Positions 11,825-23,200 of a stretch of DNA of 64,000 bases are shown here, one piece after another (within the stretch, counting starts at the first letter, position 1; each line of letters opens with the position of its first letter). The DNA is from Isoetes taiwanensis. Its lineage: Eukaryota; Streptophyta; Lycopodiopsida; Isoetales; Isoetaceae. The notes beneath the pieces are model-generated. The model was not told where the DNA came from, did no database searches, and saw only the letters and a list, made by a program, of their open reading frames with translations. The stretch spans positions 8,995,525-9,059,524 of the forward strand of contig JAJEKV010000017.1 of the NCBI GenBank assembly GCA_021234155.1. The letters run 5' to 3'. The translations under genes and the position numbers were made by a program.

Positions 11825-14033
11825 CTTTTTTTTTTATTGAAGAACGACAAACTTTATTGAAACTCCAAGCCAAAAGCAAAATACAAATGCAGAGGCAGGA
11901 ATAAAGTCTCGGAGGATAATCATGATCCACTGAGTAGAACCACCAGCCTATGCATAAGATAGCACACTCAAATAGGACTCAAATATCAACTGTTGCTTGG
12001 CAGGAGCAAGCGAAGAGCAATGGTATGCCTTAGTGATTCTAGCTTGTGCATCCTGGAGGACAACTGCAGGAGGAATATCCAAACCCTGAAAGATACACAG
12101 TCTTCTGCACTTCCAGATGGACCACACAACCATCCTGATGCTAAATGAAATGCTTGACTCCGCAACTTATTCCAAGCATCCGGATAAATAGCCAAAAGCA
12201 CTTGCTGACTTGTCAATATCACATGAAAAAGAGAAAGCAGCCAAGACCAAACAGGCTGGAGATGAACACATAAAAAGAAACAATGCTCAATGGTCTCGTC
12301 CCTTTGCTTGCACAGTGGGCAAAGTGCTGACACTCGAGGATCAAATTTGTGGACAAGCACATTCACACGAGGGATCTGTGAAGAATCTGCCACCAAAGCA
12401 CCGCCACCTTAGGATGGAGTAGTTTATCCCAAGCCCAAGTCCACATACGTCTCCAATTAGGAGGTGAAAGCTGAAGGGACCACCTAGTGGATGGCGGAAG
12501 GATATCACTATTGACAAGCAGCCTATACATAGAGTTCAGAAGCCTATGCTCGTGAACACTCTGGTGGGAAACCCACATGCACCCTTCAATATCCTCTGGA
12601 GCAACCAATGGCAGAGTACTAGCAATCTTTTGCCAAATAGGTCTGTCCCATCGAGACAATGAGAATTTTGTTTGAAAGATTTGCCATGTCGCTAACTGGC
12701 CAGAATCATACCATGCTGCAACTGTCTTCCGTGTATAAAATATTTGCAAAGGCCCTTGTAGACAAAATGCGTGATGTCTTGGCTGTATCAATCTCTCCTA
12801 CTCAATCTGGATTCTTGCCAAGGAGGAGCGTTTTAGACAATGTTGCTGCTGCTTATGAGGGTATGTATTGGGCCAGATTGAAAGGTCAGCATATAGTCTA
12901 TCTTAAATTAGATTTTGCCAAGGCATATGACAGTGTACATTAAGAATTTTTGGAAAAAAAGCCTCTTAACATTGGGCTTTGGTCAGCAGTTCACCAGTGA
13001 TATTATGAAGCTCCATATCTCGGCACGGTCTACTGTGTTGTTTCAGGGGGAACCCTCCACTGTTTTTTCAGTTGGGCGAGGTGTTCGCCAAGGATGCCCA
13101 TTAGCTCCTCTTTTGTTCACAATAGTAGCTGAGTTCCTCTCACAGCTATTTGCTAAGGCCGTGCAGGATGGGATAGTGCAGGGGTTGAGTATGGATGATG
13201 GTTCACAGGAGACTTGTAACCAGTATGCTGATGACACGTTCCTCTTTCTTGTTGTCGATACGGACAACCTTCAGAATGCAAAGCTTCTTCTTGATACTTT
13301 CTCTTTAGCATCTGGAGTTCTTGTTGGTTGGCCAAAGTGTTCTGCATTATGGACGCTTGATGGGGTTGTACCTCCTTGTGTTGCGGAGTTTCCTTGGAAG
13401 GTGCTTCCAAGGAAACTCCGCAAGCATTTATTTTGGTGGAATACTGCTAAGCTCTCTCTGCCAGCGCGAATAACGCTTGCTAAGCATGTTTTAAGTAATT
13501 CCCATGTCTATATGGCCTCTGCCCTTCTGGCTTCTCAGTCAAAATTTCAGGTGATTGTTACTATTGTCCGTAATTTTATTTGGGGTGGGACTGAGGAGCA
13601 TGTTGTGGTCAAGGTTGCATGGTCCAAATGCACCAAGCCGAAATTTGCAGGTGGTTTGGGTATGACAGACTTCCATTTGCAGAGTAAGATTCTAATTTCT
13701 AAATTCATTTGGAGGATCCTCAAGGATCTGGTTGATTCACCTGGAGTGCAGTTGGCGAGGCAGTCACTTGCACATTGTGTTCCTTTTGGGAAAGCTTCAT
13801 TAAAACCGCTTCTTCCTTGGAGTCTCTTTTATCAGCTATGCCCTTTTCCTAATGCCTCTCCTTTTTTGAAAGGCTTGCTGGAGTCTTGGGAGACAATACG
13901 GACCCTATTTCGTATTGATCTTGTTGCATGTCATCAGTCGAGTGCCCCTTGTTGGTGGATACCTGTGGAAAATAATCTTCCACTTTGTGCCTCGGTTCAT
14001 CCATTAACTCAACGGCGCTGGAGGTTAGCAGGA
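11825..14033 (-). mobile_element. LINE insertion with twin-priming inversion
   Basis: The insertion is about 2.2 kb, flanked by a perfect 15 bp duplication. Read on the minus strand, its 3' part (about 12715 to 11836) carries the C-terminal zinc-binding region and ends in a poly(A) tail. The rest (about 12720 to 14033) is the preceding part of the same LINE in opposite orientation, from the reverse transcriptase palm to the end of the thumb. The two parts meet head to head near 12.71-12.72 kb. The protein is continuous if the inverted part is flipped: it ends in RRWRLAGI and the minus part resumes with WYDSGQLATWQIFQ. This is the geometry described for twin priming of LINE-1. Confidence 0.85.
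11930..12712 (-). pseudogene. LINE C-terminal zinc-binding region (zf-RVT), 3' part
   Basis: On the minus strand a frame from about 12712 down reads WYDSGQLATWQIFQ, FSLSRWDRPIWQKIA and WTWAWDKLLHPKVAVLWWQ, then the knuckle CPLCKQRDETIEHCFFLC near 12300, the signature of the plant LINE reverse transcriptase zinc-binding domain. After a frame change near 12100-12150 it continues as VVWSIWKCRRLCIFQG. The stretch above 12720 in this frame is only the complement of the inverted reverse transcriptase. Confidence 0.85.
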
Positions 14034-14042
14034 ATCTCTTAA
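12720..14042 (+). pseudogene. LINE reverse transcriptase, inverted 5' part of the insertion
   Basis: Starts abruptly at the junction with LSSVYKIFAKALVDKM, continues with ISPTQSGFLPRRSVLDN and LKLDFAKAYDSVH, then hits a stop at about 12940. After a frame change it continues with GRGVRQGCPLAPLLF, the active-site box QYADDTFLFL, and the thumb and connection region (LPARITLAKHVLSN, VRNFIWGG, WSKCTKPKFAGGLGM), ending at RRWRLAGI; the final stop lies in the target-site duplication. It belongs to the plant L1-like group, distinct from the LINE at 9.7 kb. The frameshift near 12940 and the inversion make it non-functional. Confidence 0.85.
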
Positions 14043-14048
14043 AAACTC
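14034..14048 (+). repeat. Target-site duplication, right copy
   Basis: ATCTCTTAAAAACTC, identical to 11810-11824. It marks the 5' side of the insertion. There is no poly(A) on this side, as expected. Confidence 0.85.
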
Positions 14049-14094
14049 TTGTATGAGCGTCACGCTCAAACAAATGTTGAAAATTATTTTGAAT

Positions 14095-14600
14095 AGCAAA
14101 AGTTGCTAGGCTACAAGGCAATTGTTGTCCTGACATTTGTAGGATTGGACTTAAATTGCTATGGTGTTGCTGCGCTATGAGATTGGCCTTAAATTGCTAT
14201 GATGTTGCTAGGCTATATGATTGAACTTATATTGCTACGTCACTGCTGGACTATTAGGCGGTGGTTGTCCTGTTCTTGACATTCATAGGATTGGACTTGA
14301 ATTGACATGTTGTTCCTGGGTTATAAGGTGATTGTTGTCCTGACATTTATAGGATCGGACTTGAATTGCTATGTCATTATTGGGAAAATTGCTAGGTTGT
14401 TGCTAGGCTATAAGATTGAACTTAAATTGCTATGTCATTGCTGGGCTATTAGGCGTGTGTTGCTGGGCTATAAGGCAATTGCTGTCCTAACATTTATAGG
14501 ATTGGACTTGAATTGCTATGTCATTGCTAGACCGATTGTTATTGTCATTAAGATTGGACTTGAGTTGCTATGTCATTGTTATATTGTAGGATTTGGTTCC
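14095..14600 (+). repeat. Degenerate minisatellite-like array
   Basis: The words TTGCTAGGCTA, GGACTTGAATTGCTATG, TTGTTGTCCTGACATTT and GTCATTGCTGGGCTA recur many times in shuffled order with unit lengths of roughly 40-90 bases. Related words (CCCAGTATTGCTGGGCATAA) also occur just left of the LINE at 11.70-11.81 kb, so the LINE probably landed inside or beside this array. Reading frames across it have no recognisable product. Confidence 0.65.
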
Positions 14601-15916
14601 ATTGTGTATACTTTACATCCAATGCACCTTGTGGCATTTGGATAATTGAAGTAATTCAAATCTCAATAGAAATCCAAGTTGTTGTTTGGCATAAGCTGGA
14701 ATGTCAAAATGGTGTGTGCAATTCGATGGGCTTTTACATTAAAAATAGCATTTCTATACATCATGGCAAAGACACCAAACCAAATCGCTGGCATAACATT
14801 CATGGCACGTCACACATTCAATAAAGCATTGGCAACAATACCTTGCAAGTAATTTAGTTCCTTCCATTCATTTTACTGAGAGAATATAAACTATTGTGTT
14901 ATTGATGAAAAATCTAGCATACACATTTAGTTGCAAATCTAGACAGATTGGCTTCTTTCTGCATACAGATCAGTTTCTTTTTGCATAAGTGGGCCTATAA
15001 AAATAAAAATACTAAATTGATTTATCATCCTTTATGGAAAAATATTGTCCTTACTCAAAGAAATAGTTGATAGTTTGTACAAATTCCATGAGCAAGTTCT
15101 AGCTATTTTGCAGTCTGTCCGTCGTTGCTCAAGCGAATACAATTGCAAAGCTCGCAAATCTGCTAACCATTCTCTTGTTCATCTGTAGCAGCTCGTGAGG
15201 TATTGTCACAAACTAACATGAGCTATATTTTCAAGCTTTTTAGTGTCCATATCTCTCTAGCTTAGGCACCATTTGTCTCTGTTGATCCAATGCAAAGAGG
15301 TACTTGCCATGAATATATACTTTCCTAGAACATGGCTTTTAATGACAGAGCCATTTGCACATAGACCTGGCTTTTAATGACAGAGCCATTTGCACATAGA
15401 CCTAAAAATTGTGAATTGAGAGGGGTTCAAGGCTCTTGAGCTTCCGGTGATTCCATCTAGTAAATGTAGTACAATCTAGTCAATGCTGTACTGTAACTTT
15501 TTACTTAGAAATTTTATTGGTAACATTGAGTCTAAATATGGCCATGCTCAATCATAGCTATCTTTGATAGATCTATGCCAAAATACAAAATCTAATATTG
15601 TGAGTTTCATAGATAAAATATAATATGGTTTACTGTACTCCCTTTTAGAGATAGTGGTATAAAACAAACCTTTCAAACATGCAGATGCCTCAAACTATTA
15701 AGTCATGATATCTTTCCATGTTGCCAAAATACAAAATCTAATATTGTGAGTTTCATAGATAAAATATAATATGGTTTACTATACTTCCTTTTAGAGATAG
15801 TGGTATAAAACGAACCTTTCAAACATGCAGATGCCTCAAATTATTAAGTCATGATATATTTCCATGTTGCTATAATCTTTTAAAGCACAAATAGATGCCT
15901 CAAAGAGGTTAACTCC
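14601..15916. other. Intergenic with two local tandem duplications
   Basis: No gene is seen. TGGCTTTTAATGACAGAGCC and following text is duplicated with a 35 bp period (15333-15367, 15368-15402). A 146 bp unit starting TGCCAAAATACAAAATCTAA is repeated at 15576 and 15722, almost identical, ending near 15868. The rest is AT-rich and unremarkable. Confidence 0.6.
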
Positions 15917-16756
15917 TGTTATGAATATGGTAGCTCGGGGGAGTGGTCTTGGATGTTAGTCTTGGTGGACTAGCATGGGTGTCTAAGTTTGGCAAAGTAT
16001 TGGCAAAGAAAGGCAATAAAGGCAATCTATGATGTATATTTATGATGCTAAAAAGGTTTAGCCAAATAAAAAAAGGCTAAAGTCGTATCAGAGACCTATA
16101 AATAGACCCTGAACTTCAATTACATATATCTCGGCAAACAGAGCTTTGATGGAAACGATTCTTACTTCGTTGGAACCGGCTCGGAGTCTAGTTTCCGAAT
16201 TGGGGCAGCACTTTCCGTGAGTCATCCGAATAAGAGAGATATAGCCGGAAGAGTGATAGGGGTCAAAGGAGACTGCTCTACACATTCGCTCTTCAATCTG
16301 ATTCTAAAAAAGCCATTACTTTTTTCTAGAGCTTCTGCTGTTCTTATTCAATAGCCTGTTACTATCCTAGAGTCTAACTCTTGGTGTCTTATATTGAGGA
16401 CTGCTAGCTCGAGGGAGGAGCTACTTGTGGAAGCTGATTGTTAGGCCTTGCCATAATTCTGCCAATTCTTAGCACCGAATGACCCAGTTGTGTGGTAAAC
16501 TATCATACATTGGTTATTGCATCTTGAGCTAGCTCTGGTTTTGGTGAACTAAAGCTTGGCCAATCTGAGTTATCCATGTAACTCATATTGTATGTTTGTT
16601 TCAAATAGAGACCTTTTGTCATTACTAACAGTTTGATTGTGGATTATGTAGCAATTCTGGATGGATTACAGATTGGGAGACCATGAATTGATTGAGAAGC
16701 CTTAAATAAGGTTTCAGGGATATAAAAGGTATGGTTGATTGTTGTGATCCATAACA
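15917..16756 (+). repeat. LTR of a retrotransposon with tRNA-Met primer site
   Basis: The 840 bp segment begins TGTTATG and ends CATAACA, a perfect 7 bp inverted terminal repeat of the TG...CA type. Two bases after its end comes TGGTATCAGAGC, the classic plant primer-binding site for initiator tRNA-Met. A TATA box (TATAAATA, 16097-16104) sits in a good context for a U3 promoter. No matching second LTR and no gag or pol frame follow within the window, so this is a left LTR with a truncated or non-autonomous body, or a relic. The 6 bases before it (AACTCC) could not be tested as a target duplication. Confidence 0.75.
16097..16104 (+). promoter_or_regulatory. TATA box of the LTR
   Basis: TATAAATA within CCTATAAATAGACCC, about 180 bases into the LTR. 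The 14 bases CTATAAATAGACCC are identical to those at the minus-strand TATA box at 26837-26844. Confidence 0.5.
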
Positions 16757-16758
16757 AT

Positions 16759-16771
16759 TGGTATCAGAGCC
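16759..16771 (+). promoter_or_regulatory. Primer-binding site, initiator tRNA-Met type
   Basis: TGGTATCAGAGCC, complementary to the 3' end of plant initiator tRNA-Met, lies two bases after the LTR end. It primes minus-strand DNA synthesis in many Copia and some Gypsy elements. Confidence 0.8.
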
Positions 16772-17460
16772 AAGCTATTCCTAAAGTGCAAAGACTTCCA
16801 GTTGGTGTTGGAGATTGCAAACAGGAATAGAGAACTTTATTCTGGCTATTCCTGATGTTTGTAAGTCATCTAGTTGGTGCTAGTGATTGCAAAATGGAAT
16901 AGAATTCCTCCTCCTAAGAATCTAAATATCTTCTTTCCATGAATTTAAAATTTTAACTTCTTGGATCATTCTTTCCAATCCGTTTCTACCTAGAGTAATC
17001 AATCTTTGGATATCGGTACGATAAAATTGTTTGTTGCAGGAAACATATACGTGCAGGTGATTGGTGACGTGGAATAAGCAGAGGGAACTGAGCCTAATCT
17101 TCCTTATCAATCCATTTCATTTGCCAAAATGGATCTCCCTCCAATCAAGCCTAACCAAAACTGACAATCCTTGGCCAGGATGGATCTCCGTTGAAACTTT
17201 TCCTGCATCTACAGAGGGCGTATCTATGGTGGACGGATCAATCTTTATCGGAACTCTCTATCCTTGACAAATCTTGAACTATTCCAAACTAAACAAATTC
17301 TAAAAAAAATGTAAAGTGTGGCCCATTATTTTAGTAAGATGTCCTAATAATGAATATCCGTCTGTAAGAAATTGTAGTTTAAAAGTAGAGGTGATTTCAA
17401 AATCTGTTAAAAGATTTTAAGGGGTTCGTGCCTTTAGAGAAATTGTAAATCCATTTTATG

Positions 17461-17498
17461 ATTGTGTTGCTTTCTTCATTAGAAGAAAGCAACACAAT
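17461..17498 (+). repeat. Perfect 17 bp inverted repeat with 4-base loop
   Basis: ATTGTGTTGCTTTCTTC, loop ATTA, then its exact complement in reverse. It sits at the left edge of the 145 bp tandem duplication, whose second unit lacks the left arm. It might be a fold-back scar or a small hairpin RNA source; nothing else supports either. Confidence 0.8.
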
Positions 17499-17765
17499 GG
17501 TTGGTGCATAAGTGTTGATGTTAATGGATGACATTGAAATTCTAGATTGGTGTCTAGAGTCTTGAGCAGTAGTTGGTGCTACTGGTTGGCGTCGGTGCTT
17601 CAACCGAACCCTTGATCATTCACGCCATTAATAGTTGCACAATGGTTGGTGCATAAGTGTTGGTGTTAATGGATGACATTGAAATTCTAGATTGGTGTCT
17701 AGAGTCTTGAGCAGTAGTTGGTGCTACTGGTTGGCGTCAGTGCTTCAACCGAACCCTTGATCTTT
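17493..17765 (+). repeat. Tandem duplication, 145 bp period
   Basis: Unit 1 starts CACAATGGTTGGTGCATAAG at 17493 and unit 2 at 17638. Both run through TTGAGCAGTAGTTGGTGCTA to CAACCGAACCCTTGATC with only a couple of differences. No coding potential. Confidence 0.85.
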
Positions 17766-17888
17766 TCTTAATCTTGCCTTTATCTAAAAACTTAAATTTT
17801 ATCTAGTAGATCTTAAGCTTTGCTAATATATCTCAAAAGAATAATCAAATCTTCCCTGAATCTTTATCTTAATCTTTAGCCCAACAGT

Positions 17889-19410
17889 TGTGATTGCAAC
17901 GTCCCCTACTCATATACGGTGCACCACCGTATACAAACAGGAGTTCATCCCCCATACCAGCTCCATGCTAATATAGGGCCCTCCACGTAACACTGCAACC
18001 TTGGAATGTTCCAGTGGGAAGAATGAAGGGGTCATTTACCCTGTCTCCCTCAGGGCCTACCTAGCTGCGGAAGCGCAATATACATGTCAGTAGTACATGC
18101 ATCAATAATATATGACCACCACGAGGGGTGGCTCACCACATATCTCCATAGACAAAGATCAATACATCACATAAGGGAGTTCTACCCTGGCTCAGACACA
18201 GGGTTGGACTGACAAGCTTGGGTCTCCAGAGGTCAAGCAGACAGAGTGCAATAACAGTGGAGTTGGCTGGCAAAGGAACATGGCAGTTGGGTAGTCTGCT
18301 CCATCCGCCCCTCCTGTGTTCGCTTTGCAGAGTAGGTTGATAAGTGTTGGGACCTGACTGTAGCCCGCCGGATGCATAGCTAAAGGGGCTATTCCTGGGT
18401 TGCATCTCCCCAGTTCCGATGGGGCAGGTAGGGATCACTCCCTCCAGAGATCTATATGCTGACTCAAGGTGACTAGAGGGCCACTGCCCTTATCCGACTT
18501 GAACCCACTGGAGAGTGACGCATCACTCCACGGGTGTCGAGCCCATGCCTTGCCCACACGCAGTGACAAGCCATTAGACCTAGTTCACAGGGATCCCCGG
18601 TAGGCCTTACACACCAGAGGGATCGTTCTCATGAGTCACGACATGAACCTCCTTGTAAGCCAGTCTGGCCCCTTCACCCACAACCAGGTGTGGCTCTTGT
18701 ACACAGGCCGAATACTAGTGGTGCACTAAAGGGACTAGCTAGGAGCATCAACTACTAGGCTGTAGGTCTCTACCCCCCTTCCCAATACAATGAGTCCACA
18801 GAGATTGTCTATACATCCATATCATCAAAGAACTAAAGAATAATATCTAATCTACATCATAGAAGTTAGGTTCTTTAGTTAGGGCTCGCTATCTAGGTTT
18901 CTATGTGGCTGCTATGGGCAATTCAATAGGCTAAACATGCTAACTCTATGCCCGGACGGCAGATTAGGCTATTGAATTTACGAAATACCTGGTCCCTGGC
19001 TTGCTCCTTTTGCTCCGAATGCGTCCATGTCGTTGTCTTGCTTGGAGATGCGGTCGGAAAAGGAATCTGACGAGTTAGGGTGCTCAGGCAGATCTTGGGA
19101 GTCGGGATTGACTCTTGAAGCGCGCGAACTGGAACTCGGAAGGTTCGTGGACGAAAGGGAAAGTTAGGGTTTGGTTGCCTTACATAGGCTAGCAGTTAGG
19201 GTTAGGGTTTCCATGACCCTTGGTATGCCTCTTAATGGTTAATGGTATAAAGTGCGCACATTAATAAGTGTGCGCACCCTTGCAAGTTGCCACTTAGGGC
19301 GCCACTTGCTTGGCTACACGTCGGCGTACACGTCAATTGGAATGGCGTGTACGCGTGATGGTGCAGTGCGGTATACGTCTTGAGACCGTATATCGTACTG
19401 GAACGTCACA
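17889..19410 (-). repeat. 3' LTR of the Ty3/gypsy chromovirus
   Basis: On the minus strand the segment starts TGTGACGTTCC right after a purine-rich tract and ends GTTGCAATCACA, giving TGTGA...TCACA inverted termini over about 1522 bp. It lies downstream of the minus-strand gag-pol in the correct place for a 3' LTR. No second copy is present up to 35 kb, so the 5' LTR is missing or lies outside what I could align. The left border is inferred from the terminal inverted repeat only. Confidence 0.6.
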
Positions 19411-19428
19411 TTCTCCCCACCTTAAAAA
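19411..19428 (-). promoter_or_regulatory. Polypurine tract
   Basis: On the minus strand TTTAAGGTGGGGAGAA directly precedes the LTR start TGTGACG. A tract like this primes plus-strand DNA synthesis in LTR retrotransposons. The TGTGACG LTR start after a GGTGGGGA-type tract is common in plant chromoviruses. Confidence 0.75.
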
Positions 19429-20266
19429 TGATGCTGTCCGCAGCATTGTGGGTCTCTCCACCTTGGGATCTTCTTGTCCTGCAAACAACTTGATGCATAC
19501 AATTTATTATTACTACACTTCTACATTTATTAACATTATCTTAGGTAATACTTCAAAACATTACTATTTAACCAATAAGTTACAACAATATTTATATTTA
19601 TTCAAGTTTATCAGTTTCATTATGTTTTGGTTGGTACTCTTCATTCCTTCCAACACATTTCAATTACAATTGTGTTGCAAGTCTTTGTAGTGCGACCCCT
19701 TTTTGCCCTCCGGAGCGCTCTATTGGCATGCAGGTCGATACTACGTTAGTATCATTTCAATAGTTAATAATAGTATGGTTATAAGGGGACCACCCATCTA
19801 ATTAACTAAATGGATACATGACTAATCTCCCAGCGTAGGAAGAGGATGCTTCTTCCATCGTGGCCGTGGAGACAGCGCCCTATAATGCCTACATGCCGCT
19901 CGTGCCTACACCTTTAGTTGCCCAAGTGTGGAGGATAGAGTCCTTCCCCTAATTGGGGCGTGAAGGATGGGGTCCTCCCCGTAGGCATTGGCTAGAGGTG
20001 CTTCCCTATCCATGCATTCCTGAATGACCTCTTATCTCTCGAGGTCATCTACTTCCGTGAGACGGAAGTAGACCTTTTAATCTACTTTACAGCTAATCCA
20101 AGCAGAACTGCGGTCATGCCTACAATGACATTACACCACGTTCTAGAGATCACCGTAGTGGTCTCATCATCAGTAACAACGCATGCAACCCATACCTAGC
20201 ATAGGTTGCATGCGTAGATTAATCTTATTTAAAACTGCAATTAATCTACACAACCATCGACATGCC
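19429..20266. other. Chromovirus 3' untranslated region
   Basis: Lies between the chromodomain stop and the polypurine tract. No gene is seen on either strand; the open stretch at 19310-19690 on the + strand crosses the LTR border and has no family resemblance. Confidence 0.5.
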
Positions 20267-23200
20267 TTAGTCGATTTCTTCGGAGATGATCTTGCCGTCC
20301 CATTGCTCCATGAATTCCGGGTACTGCCTTATGAGGTCGTGCTTAAGTACCCACGTCGCGTCTTCCACTGACAAGTGTTTCCACTTGACCAAGTATTGGA
20401 GAAACTCTGATCTCCTTGTTTTCTTGATTGCTTTATCCAGGATCAAGTCTGGGACTATCTCTAGCTGCTCTTCTGTCATTTCCAACACTGTTGGCATGTC
20501 CAAGACTTCTTCTGGATTTGGAGTATGCTTCTTCAACAAACTCACGTGGAAGACCTTATGAATCTTAAGGTGTGCTGGCAGGTCCAGCTTGTAGGATTGA
20601 TTGCCTACTCTCTTGACTATTCTGAAGGGTCCAGCCCACCTTGGAGCAAGCTTCTTGCAATTTTCGATGCGGAGCTTTGCCTACTTTACCTTGATCTTGA
20701 GCCAAACATTGTCGCCAACTTCAAACTCTCTGACTGTTCGGTGCTTGTCGGCGATGCTCTTTTGTCGACTCCTTGCTGCGAGAAGATATCCTCGAACCTC
20801 TTCCACCAACTGCTGCATGTCGGCCAACATTTGCTGCGAAACCTCTACTTTTGACACTGGATTGTGCCAAGTGTCTGGAGTTAGGCATTGGTAGCCGTAG
20901 TTGATCATGAACGGCGACATTTGGGATGATTCCTGCTTGGTGCTATTATAAGCGAACTCCACCAAGTGAATAAACTCTTCCCACATACCCTGCTTGTTCC
21001 AGACATAGTTTCGTAGCATGTCTTCTAAAATCCTGTTGGTCCGTTTCGTTTGCCCATCCGTCTGAGGATGATAGGCCATGCTCATGGACAGCTTCGTCTG
21101 AATTGTCGTAAACATATCTTGCCAAAAGGCACTCATGAACTTCGGGTCTCTGTCGGAGATGATCTCTCTTGGCATGCCATGGAGCCTGAAGATTTCTTTG
21201 GTGAAGAGCTTTGCTGTATCCAGAGCTGTGTTTGTGGTCTTGCAAGGCACAAAATGTGCCATCTTCGATAACTTGTCGACCACGACCATCAAGGCGTCCT
21301 TCCCTCTTACTGTCCTTGGAAGCCCTGTTATGAAGTCCATGCTGATGACCTCCCACTTAGCGTTTGGCACCGCTAATGGTTCCAATGCCCCTGGAATTCG
21401 GAGCTGCTCCGCCTTTGTTTGTTGACACAACTGGCACTCTTTGATGTAGCGAGCTATCTGCTTCTTTATGCCTGGCCAGTAATAGCTGCTTCGGATTTTG
21501 AAGTATGTCTTCATGAATCCTGCATGGCCAGCTATTGGGCTGTTGTGGGTGTCGTGAAGAATCAGCTTCCTCACTCCTGATGACTCTGGCATGCACAACT
21601 TATTCTTGTGATATAAGAGGTTACCTTCCTTCTTGAAATTCTTGAAGGTTTCCCTCTCCTTGTCTGTTCTTGCTTCTTTGCACAAGCTCGCCCACACTTC
21701 CTTGAAATCTGCATCTGTTGGCAAGGTTTCTTCAATCTTCCTTCCGAAGTCTCTGGTGAGCGTGGAGATTGCATTGCAATGGACCCTTGTTGTCAGGGGG
21801 TGCCTTGAAAGTGCATCTGCTACCACATTGAGCTTCCCCGGCTTATAGACTATGTCGAAGTCGTATTCTTCAAAGAACTCCATCCACCTTCTTTGCCTCA
21901 GATTGAGGGGTGGTTGCGTGAATACGTATTGGAGACTCTGATGATCTGTGTCGAGTTGGAACTTCCTCCCCAACAGGTAGTGCCTCCAAATCCGTAGTGC
22001 CCTGACAACTGCAAGCAACTCTTGATCATGAGTCGGGTAGCGTGTTTCGGTGTCGTTCATCTTTCGCGAATCATATGCTACCACTCGCTCTTCTTGCATC
22101 AATACTGTGCCTGTAGCAATTTTACTTGCATCCGTTGCTACCAGCTTGTCCTTCTCGGGGTCTGGCAAGGTTAGGATGGGTGCAGTTGTCAAAGCTTCCT
22201 TCAACAAGACGAATCCCGCTTGGGCTTTCTTCCGCCAGTGCTCTACCCAATCTTTCACCTTTTCCGCCCTTGTCAAATCTGTTAGCGGGGCTGCTATCTT
22301 TGCAAAGTTCTTCATGAACTTCCTATAGTACCCTGCTAGGCCGAGAAAGCTTCTGACTTCATGGATGTTCTTTGGCGCCGGCCATTGTATCACTGCTTCG
22401 ATCTTGGCAGGGTCTGTCGAAATTCCCTCCGCTGAGATCACATGCCCCAGATAGTCCACTCTCTCCGTTGCGAAGTGACATTTTGACAACTTCGCGTACA
22501 ACTGGTGTCTTCTGAGCTTCTCCATCACTTTTCTTAGGTGTTGTACATGTTCTTCTAGGGATTTACTGTATACTAGGATATCGTCAAAGAATACTATGAC
22601 GAATGCGTCTAGGAACTTCCTGAAGATGTCGTTCATGAGTCTCATGAATGTTGCTGGGGTGTTTGACAATCCAAACGGCATCACGGTGAACTTGTAATGC
22701 TCATAACGAGTTCTGAATGCAGTCTTGTGGATGTCCTCTTCCTTGATCCTGATCTGATGGTACCCTGACCTCAGGTCTATCTTGGAGAACACCTTTGCAC
22801 CTTGGAGTTGATCCATCAGGTCGTCTGATCTCGGGAGAGCATACTTGTTCTTGATGGTGTGCTTGTTTAACTGCCTGTAATCTATACATATCCTCAAGCT
22901 ACCATCCTTCTTCTTTACGAACAAGATGGGTGCTCCAAATGGAGAAACACTGGGTTTGATGAAGTCTAGGTCAAGCAATTCCTGCAATTCCTTCTTCAGC
23001 TCAATTAGTTCCTGGGTCATCATCCTGTACGGCGCTTTACTTGTTGGTTTTGTCCCTGGTTCGAGTGCTATCTCACACTCGATTCCCCTGTAAGGAGGAA
23101 GCTTCTTGATCTCGTCTGGAAAGAGATCATGGAACTCCTTTACCAATTTAGCTATTTGTTTGGGTAGCTTGTTGAGCACCTTATCTTCCTCACTATCTCC

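Larger units (their letters stand above)
16772..17888. other. Non-coding body after the primer site; hairpin and tandem duplication
   Basis: No gag or pol motif is seen. Short similar lines recur at 16790-16915 (AGTTGGTGTTGGAGATTGCAAA and AGTTGGTGCTAGTGATTGCAAA variants). A perfect 17 bp hairpin lies at 17461-17498 and a near-perfect 145 bp tandem duplication at 17493-17765. Confidence 0.5.

Noticed and set aside
12659-12791. Overlapping sense and antisense genes at 12.66-12.79 kb
   Set aside because: These are two oppositely oriented LINE parts meeting at the twin-priming junction; the overlap is just complement text.
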